From assembly GCA_016722655.1 (NCBI GenBank), contig JADKIR010000004.1, positions 3,224,001 to 3,288,000 on the forward strand: a stretch of 64,000 nucleotides of DNA. The letters are read 5' to 3'. The position numbers and the translations under genes are program-made. Every line of letters begins with the position of its first letter. Positions within the stretch are counted from its first letter, which is position 1. Shown piece after piece: positions 46,136-54,891 of this stretch. The notes under the pieces are model-generated. The model was not told the DNA's origin, searched no databases, and saw only the letters and a program-made list of their open reading frames with translations. The DNA comes from Cytophagaceae bacterium (GTDB lineage: Bacteria > Bacteroidota > Bacteroidia > Cytophagales > Spirosomataceae).

Positions 46136-47425
46136 TCATTGCTCAATCACTAGATTCCCGGAGCTTTCATCTACATTCAGAGCCGTTTCCGGTGTCGGCA
46201 TCCAGATGTCTTCATTGATCACAAATTTAAACTGTGGCCGGCTCTCCAATTTCAGCTTTTCTTTGGGCAGTACCAACTCAAATCTGTTTCCCACCATGCG
46301 TTTCAATCTGAATTGCTCTGCTCCGGGATTCCAGTCGTTAAAACTCCCCGCCACCGACACCCTTCCGATATCGCCCTTGAATCTGTCCAGAAATACCTGC
46401 GGAGGGCTGAATTGAAATATCACCTGCTTTCCTTTGATTTGGTAGCCGTACAATTTTTTCTCGATTTTGCTTTCCTCCTTTTGTTCGGTAAAGCCGCCCT
46501 TTTCTATATATTCCCTGTCTGCCGGGCTACCGTAGCCCGAATTTAGCACAAATGCCCGGATACTTTCGTCAGAGCTCAGATCCAGCTCAAGTAAGGTCCT
46601 GATGGCAGTGGCTTTATCTAAGGATTTTTCATAAAAAGCTTTACAGATTTTATAACCTACAAAATAGCCCAGGTCTTGTACTTCCTTGCCTCCGATGGCC
46701 TTTGAGCCATAGAGCCAGCCCATAAATCCCCGGTTTTTTACAAACATATCGGCTTTGAATTGTTTCCATACCTCTGCTTCATGACTTTTGCCAAAAACAA
46801 TGTGCGGTGCGTAGCCATTGCCGGCCAGCTCCTGCTCAAAAAACAGCTCTGAAAGAAACTCCGCCACGCCTTCATTGAGGGTCTGGGTCAGCAACTGCCC
46901 GTTACCATCTTTTTGCTGCAAATGGATAAACTCATGAATGGCCGAAGGTATGGCCCATTGGGCGTTCTTTTTAACCAATACCTCAGCACCAAGTATCAGG
47001 CTGTGGGTAGATTTACTTGGGCTACCCCCCACCAGGCCACAGCCTACTATGAAATAGATGTTGCCGTCTTTAAAGCCGGGATAAACCGCTTTTACCTGGC
47101 TCAGGCGGGATTGGATTTCGGGTATCTGCCCGGAGATACTTTCGAGATTGGGCCGGATTTCCTGCAAATACTTTTTATTGTAAATCATGTAGTTGAGCCA
47201 TCTTTGGGTATTTCCCCCGCCCAGGGCCATAAAATCTTTGAGACCCTGGCTGGCACGATCTACATACAGGGTCTGCACCGTTTTCAGTTGCAAGGCTTTA
47301 TCGGTTTGGAGATTGACGCTGTCAAACGCCTCATAAAAATGGCGGATGTCATCAGTGTAAACTTTAGTTTGCCCCATGGCATTGACGGAAACCCAAAAAA
47401 AGAATATAAACCAAATTGCTCTCAT
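46136..47425 (-). CDS. Secreted zincin-like protease fused to a CBM48-like domain
   Basis: 429 residues with signal peptide MRAIWFIFFFWVSVNAMGQ. The middle carries the zinc motif HEFIH (about 164-168) with LNEGVAEFLSELF downstream as the probable third-ligand helix, as in DUF2268-type predicted metalloproteases. The last 100 residues (VSVAGSFNDWNPGAEQFRLKRMVGNRFELVL...FKFVINEDIWMPTP) are a clear AMPK/CBM48-type glycogen-binding fold. This combination is unusual. Either it processes a glycan-bound protein, or the CBM serves as a structural module. No partner gene is evident. Confidence 0.78.
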   Translation of the reverse strand: MRAIWFIFFFWVSVNAMGQTKVYTDDIRHFYEAFDSVNLQTDKALQLKTVQTLYVDRASQGLKDFMALGGGNTQRWLNYMIYNKKYLQEIRPNLESISGQIPEIQSRLSQVKAVYPGFKDGNIYFIVGCGLVGGSPSKSTHSLILGAEVLVKKNAQWAIPSAIHEFIHLQQKDGNGQLLTQTLNEGVAEFLSELFFEQELAGNGYAPHIVFGKSHEAEVWKQFKADMFVKNRGFMGWLYGSKAIGGKEVQDLGYFVGYKICKAFYEKSLDKATAIRTLLELDLSSDESIRAFVLNSGYGSPADREYIEKGGFTEQKEESKIEKKLYGYQIKGKQVIFQFSPPQVFLDRFKGDIGRVSVAGSFNDWNPGAEQFRLKRMVGNRFELVLPKEKLKLESRPQFKFVINEDIWMPTPETALNVDESSGNLVIEQ

Positions 47426-47555
47426 GTTGAATAGTATTGGCCGAAGTTTAACCGTAGCTCAAATAAGCCACAGTGCCGGTTGCGAAGATATGGAAAATTT
47501 TATATTATAGAAATATGGAAGTTTTTAGAAGGGATTTAATGTTAAATAAAATATA

Positions 47556-48080
47556 TTAATTCACCACCGAAACACCTTTATATTCTTTCCATTGCGAATA
47601 GATGGTAGTTCCCAGGATTTTCCAATCTAAAATTCCAGCTACTTCATATTCAAATTTATTATTATCCTCGGTTTTCATCAAATGGATTGCTTCAGGTTTC
47701 CATTTGGTGCCACTTATAAAACCGTTGGTGATGGAATAGGCACTTATCGGAATGTTTGTTAGACCTTCTTTGCCGTATTTGATTCCCAATTCAATTTTTG
47801 AAATAATGTTGTTTTCCAAGACTATAATTAACTGGGAAGAGGTAATTTTTTTCAAACTATCTTCCGATATAAATTCCCAGGTTTTTATTTTGTTGGTGTT
47901 GGGTTCCAAATTATTATCCTCCACATTTGGCCCCCCTGCCAATGAGAGCAGACCCAATACAAATACAAAGGCTATTCCGTTTCCTTTCTTTGCACTTATG
48001 GCTTTCGTAGCTTCAAAGCATAAAGTAATGAATATCAAAAAGATACTTAAATTTAATAAACCCCAAAATACGTATAACAT
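47556..48080 (-). CDS. Membrane-anchored protein of unknown function
   Basis: 174 residues. Two N-terminal hydrophobic segments (MLYVFWGLLNLSIFLIFITLCFE and GIAFVFVLGLLSLAG) precede a soluble domain of about 120 residues (KTWEFISEDSLKKITSSQLIIVLENN...). The C-terminal part ends DWKILGTTIYSQWKEYKGVSVV. Family not recognised. Confidence 0.5.
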   Translation of the reverse strand: MLYVFWGLLNLSIFLIFITLCFEATKAISAKKGNGIAFVFVLGLLSLAGGPNVEDNNLEPNTNKIKTWEFISEDSLKKITSSQLIIVLENNIISKIELGIKYGKEGLTNIPISAYSITNGFISGTKWKPEAIHLMKTEDNNKFEYEVAGILDWKILGTTIYSQWKEYKGVSVVN

Positions 48081-48240
48081 TTTGAAAATTGTGATTTGAT
48101 AACTCGCTTTAATATTTATTCAATTTTACCTAACAGATTAATATGATGAAAAAAGTATTATTTATAAAGTGATTAAAATTCATCGTAACAGTCAAAGTTT
48201 ACAGATTAAACTAATACTTGACAAATATTTCAATTGCTAC

Positions 48241-48408
48241 TCAAGCCTTCTTCAAAGCATAGCCAAAAATATTAGCCACAAAACCAATCAATGCCAAAAG
48301 TCCGGCGATAAGATAAGTTCTGCCCGAGTCAGGATATTGAATGATTAAATAAATGGAAGTCGTCAGGAAAATAAGGCTGAGCATGTAAATGAGTTTGTAA
48401 GATTTCAT
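48241..48408 (-). CDS. Small membrane protein (55 residues)
   Basis: Reads MKSYKLIYMLSLIFLTTSIY, then LIIQYPDSGRTYLIAGLLAL and IGFVANIFGYALKKA. Two hydrophobic helices are joined by a short polar turn (YPDSGR), with basic residues at both ends, so both termini probably face the cytoplasm. The length, clean start and hairpin membrane topology argue for a real gene. It resembles small uncharacterised two-helix proteins common in Bacteroidota. Function unknown. Confidence 0.55.
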   Translation of the reverse strand: MKSYKLIYMLSLIFLTTSIYLIIQYPDSGRTYLIAGLLALIGFVANIFGYALKKA

Positions 48409-48773
48409 AGTTTATTTGTTTTGGTAAATTTAATAATTTTCTTCTTTCACAAATTTCCTGAAAGAATCAATCTAAAATTATTAGAAAATTACCAATTCTC
48501 AAAATATTGAAGATGATATAGTTTTAAAACCGGCAGACTCTTGCTAGAAAAACCGGCATAACTATTCATCAATTTAGATTTTGATTATCCGGAAGGGTAA
48601 AAGAATTTCTTACAGATTGGGAATCCGGATATTTTTTCAATTCATAATGTTTGTTTTTAGAAATGAAAACTTATCTTATTTTAGCTTTCAATTCTTTTCA
48701 ATAATTAAAAATTATATAAGCTCCTCTTTTCATCAGGTATTTCGGCCATCTATAATAAATTTAGTATAGTGTA
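48409..48773. other. Intergenic, no gene seen
   Basis: AT-rich. I see no supported coding frame, RNA gene or repeat before the promoter at its right end. Confidence 0.5.
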
Positions 48774-48805
48774 TTGCATAGTACATGGTTTCACATCTAT
48801 CTTTG
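48774..48805 (+). promoter_or_regulatory. Promoter of the second serine hydrolase gene
   Basis: TTG (48774-48776), 21 nt, TATCTTTG (48798-48805), a full consensus match. It overlaps the first codons of the longest open frame and so places the true start at the ATG at 48837. Confidence 0.6.
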
Positions 48806-48836
48806 TGCCGAAAAGCATTATTTAAAACAATACCTT

Positions 48837-49931
48837 ATGAAAAAGCTATTTAAAATTTCCCGGGCCGCCCTTTTGTTGATGATAACAGTTGGATTGAGTC
48901 CACATACTAATGCCCAGGGCCTCGAAGCAAAGGTGGACAGCATGATTAAAACGGTATTTAAAGATCCTGCCGGACCCGGCGGAGTATTTATGATTGCAAA
49001 AAATGGGAAGCCTGTTTATCTGAAAGGCTTCGGCATGGCCAACCTCGAAACAGAAAGTGAGATGCATACCGGGAATGTGTTTCAGTTGGGTTCTATGACC
49101 AAGCAGTTTACAGCTGTGGCCATTATGATGCTTCAGGAGCAGGGAAAACTCAGTACCGAAGATACGATTTCGAAGTATATTCCCGACTTTCCCAACGGCT
49201 CCGCCATCAGTATCCATCATTTGTTGACGCACACATCAGGTATCAAAGACTTCACCAAAATGAAAACCATCAAAGACATAGCCCAAAAGGAAATGAGCCC
49301 TGCCATGTTGCTCGATTTCTTTAAAAACGAACCTGTGGAGTTTTCTCCCGGCGAAAAATTTGAGTACAACAATTCAGGGTATGTGATACTGGGGCACATC
49401 ATCGAGGTGGTTTCAGGGCAGACTTATGAGGATTTTGTTACAGAGCACCTGTTCAGGAAGATCGGGATGGAGCAATCGGGTTATGCCAGTGACCGCAAAA
49501 TAATAAAAAACCGTGCTTATGGCTACCATAAGAAAGAAACCGGTTATGTAAACAAGACCGCCATACATTTCAGTGTTCCCTATGCCTCAGGAGCCCTCAT
49601 GGCCACCGCCGAAGATATGCTGAAATGGCAAAACACCCTCAAACAATACAAAGTGCTGAGTGAAAGTACCATGAAAAAGGTTTTTTCCAGGAATAGACTC
49701 AACAACGGTGAGGAATTTACCTATGGGTATGGCTGGCATATTAGAGAATTAGCCGGATTTACAAGCTACGAGCATGGCGGCAGTGTGTTTGGATTTAAAA
49801 CTATGGGTGTTTATATCCCCGAAAAAGACCTTTATGTGCTTGGGTTGAGCAATTGTGACTGCAATTCCCCCACCCAGTTGACCCTCGATATCGCCAAAGA
49901 AGCCCTGGCACCATTTAAACTGGACAAATAG
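48837..49931 (+). CDS. Serine hydrolase, class C beta-lactamase/DD-peptidase fold
   Basis: 364 residues with signal peptide MKKLFKISRAALLLMITVGLSPHTNAQ. Catalytic SMTK (Ser86-Lys89), YNN in FEYNNSGYVILG, and HGG in YEHGGSVFG in place of the KTG/HTG box. The pattern is that of periplasmic esterases and D-aminopeptidases in this superfamily. A weak hairpin (AGGCC/GGCCT, 49990-50013) with a T-rich tail follows the gene and may terminate it. It differs from the other serine hydrolases in the window at the third motif. Confidence 0.88.
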   Translation: MKKLFKISRAALLLMITVGLSPHTNAQGLEAKVDSMIKTVFKDPAGPGGVFMIAKNGKPVYLKGFGMANLETESEMHTGNVFQLGSMTKQFTAVAIMMLQEQGKLSTEDTISKYIPDFPNGSAISIHHLLTHTSGIKDFTKMKTIKDIAQKEMSPAMLLDFFKNEPVEFSPGEKFEYNNSGYVILGHIIEVVSGQTYEDFVTEHLFRKIGMEQSGYASDRKIIKNRAYGYHKKETGYVNKTAIHFSVPYASGALMATAEDMLKWQNTLKQYKVLSESTMKKVFSRNRLNNGEEFTYGYGWHIRELAGFTSYEHGGSVFGFKTMGVYIPEKDLYVLGLSNCDCNSPTQLTLDIAKEALAPFKLDK

Positions 49932-50144
49932 CCGGTTATTTAATTTTTGGGTCTCTATCAATGAATTGACTTAAATAGGTAAAAGAAAAAGAGGCCAAAA
50001 TCTGCATTTAGGCCTGAAGTTTAAATATTTTTTCTGCTAAAATGCTGACTATTAGCGTCTAATTTACTTTCTTAACGACAAATCCTAAGGGTAATACAGC
50101 ACAAATTGTTCTCAATTAACCTAAAAAGGAGTGGTAATTGTGCT

Positions 50145-50480
50145 AAATTAACATCGAATTCGACGAATTTAACATCGAATTCGTCGAATTTGAATTCAAA
50201 TTTCACGGATTTAACATCGAATTCGTCGATTTTAACATTGAAATCGCCGAATTTAACATCGAATTCGACGAATTTAACATCGAATTCCACGAATTTGATC
50301 TCGAATTCCACGAATTTGATCTCGAATTTCACGAATTTGATCTCGAATTTCACGAATTTGATCTCGAATTCCACGAATTTAACATCGAATTCCACGAATT
50401 TGACTTCAATTTTCTCGAATTTAACTTCATTTTACCCAAATTTGAATTCAAATTACCCTCATATGATTTCATTTTTGGGT
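50145..50480. repeat. Tandem array, 21-bp period, 16 units
   Basis: Sixteen consecutive units of exactly 21 bases, most reading AATTT(A/G)A followed by TCGAATT and CACG or GTCG. The last four units are more degenerate. The GAATTC core is palindromic. Because 21 is a multiple of three and no unit holds a stop in two of the frames, both strands stay open (NLTSNST heptads on +, FVEFDVK heptads on -). Neither frame has a credible start or leader, so I call it a repeat rather than a gene. Confidence 0.85.
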
Positions 50481-50687
50481 CTCTTGTTGCAATTATAAAG
50501 AGAGTTGATTTTGGGATTGGACTAAGGGAATAATTACTAGAAAAATTTTATTAATTAATAAATAATGTGAAATTTCATATTTGTCAAAAAAAGAATACTA
50601 TATGGCATGTGATTTAGCCACCCGATAATCAGGCTAATTGTTAAATGTTATTTTTAGACATTGAATCTTTAACCGATATAAAATTAT

Positions 50688-53309
50688 TTATTCAAACTTA
50701 GTAAAATTACCTTTCAAATCGACTTTTCCTTTTACCCCATTTTTTGTTACTAGTATAGTTTCTTCCTTGATGTTAAAATCATCAAAAATTGGATTAGTAA
50801 TGAGGTCACCGGCTGAATTCATTAAACCCCATTTATCTTGTATTAAATAAAAAATGACTTTGGTATATTGCGATAAATAAACTGAACGAACATCATTATA
50901 TTCAGTATTTGAAACGTACCTCTTTTTAGAAGCATCATATATTTTAAGTGAACTATTGTTTTTCGAAATTGCTAGATAAGTTTCGTCAATCCTATTTATT
51001 TTTATTTCTTCATTTTTATTGAAGATTGGGTTTAAATTGAAATCATAATAACTAGATTTTAATTCAGAATCTACTATAAAACCATTATTGAAATAGTATA
51101 TATTTTCAAATTCACTTGGAAGAAGTTCTTTCCCATTTAAATCAAACAAACCTGTTTTCGAAGTATTCAAATTAATTACTGTCAAATATTTTATGTCTTT
51201 ATTTGGATAGCAATTTCCACTCCTACATATAGGCTCTATGTATTCTGAGTAATTTAAATTTAAAATAAGTTTGCCTTCGGTATTAATTACACCCCATTTA
51301 CCATCTTGACTTACTTTAAAGTAATTGTTTCCTAAATTTTCCATTTTATCATAAATGAAATCGACCAAATATTTACCAGTAGAATCAATTAATCCAAATT
51401 TCTGGTTTTTAAGCACTGGGCAAAGGTTTTTGTAAAACGTATAACCATCATCAAATTCAAAATCTGTAATCATTGTCCCATTATGATTTCGATAAGCATA
51501 CTTTCCATTTTTTTTAATAATTGAGTACCATTCATAAATATTAACATCCTCCATGGAAGGTGGAAGAATTTCATCTCCATTGTTATCAATTATGCCTTTT
51601 TTGTTTCCATTTTGAATAATATGATGAGGGTAAGAATATTCAATTTTATCGTACTTATTTTTTGAAATTTTCCCATTATTGAAGTTATATAATATCTGTT
51701 TACTGTTTTGTGAAATAATTGTAACATTTTTTTCGCGACCATAGATTATGTCATCTGAAATTGGTGGTACTAAAATATTTCCTAATGAATCAATTAACCC
51801 ATATTTCCCGTTTTCTGCAAAGCATTCAATTCCATTATGACCAGTTCCAAAATATACATACTGAAACTTTGGCTTGAACATTGTTTTACCATCTGTTTTC
51901 ATTCTTCCAACCAGATTATTTATTTTAATATCAATAAATTTTAATGTTTCTATATTTTGATAATGAAAATTGGAGAAATTCGGAATAATTTCATCATATC
52001 TTTCAGTTTCGAAAATTTTTATTTTGTTCAAAAAAATATAAGATTTTTGCTCATCGTAAGCTGTGTACAAACTATCATTCCATTCAATAATTTTATCGTA
52101 GTTAAATTCAATTTTTTGATTTAGTGCATCATCAAATTTTCCAAATTTGCCATTTAGTTTTAACAAATACCCTGTCCTTGAGATTTCAATTGAGTCATAA
52201 ATGGGTTTTAGAACAATCTCATTTTTATAATTAATCAAACCAAATTTATTACCTTGTTTAACTGATATTAAAGGGTCTTTATAGGTATTAAGTTCTTTAA
52301 TTTGGTAATAATTAGTTTGGAAGATTTCATTATTTGCCAGATTAACAAATCCTAGCTTAAAGTCTTTAGAAAATCCCAATAAATTTGCATTATTAAACTT
52401 CCAGATTGAATCATATTGACATTTTAAGAATTCAGTGTTATTGATTAATAAGCCGAATTGCTTATCTCGCTGAATTAAAGTAAATTCATTACTTACAATT
52501 GAATCTTTCAATTTATCGTTTTTAATTCGTTGATATTCCAAATGAAAATTAGGAGTAATTTTATCATAAACTGGCGGCAGTAAATATTCTCCCTTTGTAT
52601 TTACAATTCCTTTTTTGTTTTCTACCCCAACGATGTAGTAATTATGACCTATAATATTTATCTCTTCATATTTGAAATCAGTAAGAATTTTGCCATCATA
52701 TTCACAAATCGCATGTTTATTGTCCTTTTTCAATATTAATTGATTATTGTAACTTATTATTTCCTGATAATCAGGTTTTAGAATTTCTTTGAAATTGGGG
52801 TCCAATAGTCCAACTTTTTGATTAATATCTACTACATAGCCAATTTGGTTATATTTGTATTTAAATTCACCTTCAGAGCTAAAGTATTTTTTATCATAAA
52901 AATCGTAAATACGACTGTAAATTCCAGGTACAAGATATTTAAAATTTCTATCGACAATTCCTACTTTCCCTTTTTCATTACTGTAAATAAAACATTCTTT
53001 AATTACAGATGCAGATGGGACTATTTTACCATTTACAGGTGGAATTATTTCTTTACCTGATTTATCTAAAACACCTCTTTTTACACCATCATTTGAAAAA
53101 TTAATGAAATTAAATTTTTCATTGTAGTCAAATGATAAGGAGACATACTTAAACTTCCTATCTAAATGTGGGTGAAAGTCACTATTATAAATCATTGAAT
53201 GTCCATTGGAGGCTTCAATGTAATAACCATCAGGTGTTTTTTTATTAATAAACTGGGAATAGCCTTTGAAAGTTAATAAGCACAAAAATAGTAAAGTTGT
53301 ATTTTTCAT
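50688..53309 (-). CDS. Large secreted WG-repeat protein
   Basis: 873 residues, signal peptide MKNTTLLFLCLLTFKGYSQ. The remainder is a long series of WG-type repeats, each like KYGLIDSLGNILVPPISDDI, GKWGVINTEGKLILNLNY, KWGLMNSAGDLITNPIFDD or KKGIIDNNGDEILPPSMEDV. More than a dozen are recognisable, built of short beta hairpins. WG-repeat proteins are surface or periplasmic and of unsettled function. The DNA is markedly more AT-rich than the window average. The start overlaps the upstream gene by 4 bases (ATGA), so the two are co-translated. Confidence 0.85.
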   Translation of the reverse strand: MKNTTLLFLCLLTFKGYSQFINKKTPDGYYIEASNGHSMIYNSDFHPHLDRKFKYVSLSFDYNEKFNFINFSNDGVKRGVLDKSGKEIIPPVNGKIVPSASVIKECFIYSNEKGKVGIVDRNFKYLVPGIYSRIYDFYDKKYFSSEGEFKYKYNQIGYVVDINQKVGLLDPNFKEILKPDYQEIISYNNQLILKKDNKHAICEYDGKILTDFKYEEINIIGHNYYIVGVENKKGIVNTKGEYLLPPVYDKITPNFHLEYQRIKNDKLKDSIVSNEFTLIQRDKQFGLLINNTEFLKCQYDSIWKFNNANLLGFSKDFKLGFVNLANNEIFQTNYYQIKELNTYKDPLISVKQGNKFGLINYKNEIVLKPIYDSIEISRTGYLLKLNGKFGKFDDALNQKIEFNYDKIIEWNDSLYTAYDEQKSYIFLNKIKIFETERYDEIIPNFSNFHYQNIETLKFIDIKINNLVGRMKTDGKTMFKPKFQYVYFGTGHNGIECFAENGKYGLIDSLGNILVPPISDDIIYGREKNVTIISQNSKQILYNFNNGKISKNKYDKIEYSYPHHIIQNGNKKGIIDNNGDEILPPSMEDVNIYEWYSIIKKNGKYAYRNHNGTMITDFEFDDGYTFYKNLCPVLKNQKFGLIDSTGKYLVDFIYDKMENLGNNYFKVSQDGKWGVINTEGKLILNLNYSEYIEPICRSGNCYPNKDIKYLTVINLNTSKTGLFDLNGKELLPSEFENIYYFNNGFIVDSELKSSYYDFNLNPIFNKNEEIKINRIDETYLAISKNNSSLKIYDASKKRYVSNTEYNDVRSVYLSQYTKVIFYLIQDKWGLMNSAGDLITNPIFDDFNIKEETILVTKNGVKGKVDLKGNFTKFE

Positions 53310-54376
53310 CTTTTTCTAATTACTCGTAAAATTTGTAATAATTTATATTTTGTTTCATCATTTGTTATCAGACGACTTCTTATATAATCAGTCATTTTGT
53401 CATTATGCAATCTATATTTGCGATTTTCAATATAAGGTGTAACTTCAAAAAATGATGTTAAATTTGGATTAGCATCATTTTCTAAATTTAATATAGTCCA
53501 ATAGAATTTATAAATAAACCTCTCTTCTGCTCCTTGTATTGTTCTATAGTTTTCCTCAAAAGCAAATTTATAATCAATAGTATTGGTTAAAATATATGAT
53601 TGTAACAAATTTATTTTTTCTCTTGGCGTCAAAAATTTAGCATTATTCAATAATTCAATTACCTTTTCTGGTTTATTTTGTATATTCCAAATTTCAACTA
53701 AGTATTCGTTTCCTTCTTTTAGATTCAATCTTATAAGTTCCTGTTCTGCTTCATCTAGCCTATTGTTATCCAATAATTTTTTTACTCTGTAAAGTGGGTC
53801 AACAAGAGAATTGTTTTCATCAGGATTTTCAGCCAAGTGAGCCATATTTTCATCATTTTCAATTTTTATTTTTACAAGATATCCGTTTTTTCCGGCAAAA
53901 TCGATATATGGTTTATCGTTAAAAGTTTTAACTATATCTGATTTGAAAAGTGGATTAGTTATTTTAAATAGGAGGATGCCAGGATATTTGTTGAACATAA
54001 AAGTATATTTTACATAGGTATGAAAAACCTCTTTTTCCTTAGAATTGATTATAGTTATTTTTTCATTGATAGGAGGGTAAGAATTAATAATTTCAATAAG
54101 TTTAAACTCTTTAGTCAATGATTCTTTATTAATTGTAAAATTTTGAAAATTTGTTACTTCTATGGAGGAAACCTTTGAATTATTCGTAATTTTTCCGTGA
54201 CTTATCCATGTTTGGTAATCAATTAAAATATCTTTTTTATTTATTTTCATCAATTTAATCTTACCAAAATCTTTGGTTATCACCTCTTTTAAAAAAAAAT
54301 TTAGATCCATATTTTGAGAAAAGCAATGAACTGAAATTAAAGAAAATTTAAGTATGATTATGACTTTTTTTACCAT
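53306..54376 (-). CDS. Secreted protein co-encoded with the WG-repeat protein
   Basis: 356 residues, signal peptide MVKKVIIILKFSLISVHCFSQ. N-terminal half with no recognised fold. The C-terminal half (VDPLYRVKKLLDNNRLDEAEQELIRLN, EIWNIQNKPEKVIELLNNAK, LTPREKINLLQSYI) looks like short TPR-type helical hairpins. Shares the AT-rich composition of its partner, which begins within its stop codon. The pair may act together on the cell surface. Function unknown. Confidence 0.6.
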   Translation of the reverse strand: MVKKVIIILKFSLISVHCFSQNMDLNFFLKEVITKDFGKIKLMKINKKDILIDYQTWISHGKITNNSKVSSIEVTNFQNFTINKESLTKEFKLIEIINSYPPINEKITIINSKEKEVFHTYVKYTFMFNKYPGILLFKITNPLFKSDIVKTFNDKPYIDFAGKNGYLVKIKIENDENMAHLAENPDENNSLVDPLYRVKKLLDNNRLDEAEQELIRLNLKEGNEYLVEIWNIQNKPEKVIELLNNAKFLTPREKINLLQSYILTNTIDYKFAFEENYRTIQGAEERFIYKFYWTILNLENDANPNLTSFFEVTPYIENRKYRLHNDKMTDYIRSRLITNDETKYKLLQILRVIRKR

Positions 54377-54891
54377 TTTATTTTTAGTAAATTAAACTTA
54401 TTAAATTTATAACAAGAAAAAATTTTGAAGTTCTTCCATTTAGCCGCAAAGTTTTTTATTAATTATTTCATATTTTGCGATGATATTTTTTTTGAAACGA
54501 TAGAAGCATTCTTCACCCCTTCTTTAAGAAGCGGTTTTGGGATTTTCTCTTCAAAAATATAATTTTTTTTCCTTCTTTTTCGAATTTTAACTATCGTGGT
54601 CTTCGCCACGCCATAATGTGGTCAGGCTGACATGGTGGTTAAAAGTAATCCGTGTCATATCCGTGCTCATCCGTGTGCCATTACCATTAAGGAATAAAGG
54701 GCATTAAGAATAGTGGTAAAATAAAGCCTAACACAAAAACCACAAAGCAGGCACAAAAGACACAAAGTTATCTGTGTCTCATTGGTGTTTAACCGTGTGC
54801 CCATAATATTATTACCATTAGGGCATTAAGATATTTTCTTTGGGTGCTTTGCGGTATTAAAAACCTGCACAAAATAAACACAAAGAAATCC
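54377..54891. repeat. Repeat-rich intergenic DNA
   Basis: No gene. The right half is made of short recurring phrases: atccgtgtcatatccgtg near 54650, accattaagg/gggcattaag, and cacaaaagacacaaag near 54745. The same vocabulary (cacaaag, cattaag, attacca) recurs in the two larger intergenic regions further right. Confidence 0.55.

Noticed and set aside
46913..47434. 173-codon + strand frame opposite the zincin gene
   Set aside because: Antisense to a gene with a signal peptide, HEFIH motif and CBM-like domain; no features of its own.
50072..50498. Two opposite open frames across the 21-bp repeat (130 and 107 codons)
   Set aside because: Both exist only because 21 is a multiple of three and the unit lacks stops; starts are TTG/GTG inside or next to the array, and no leader or domain is present.
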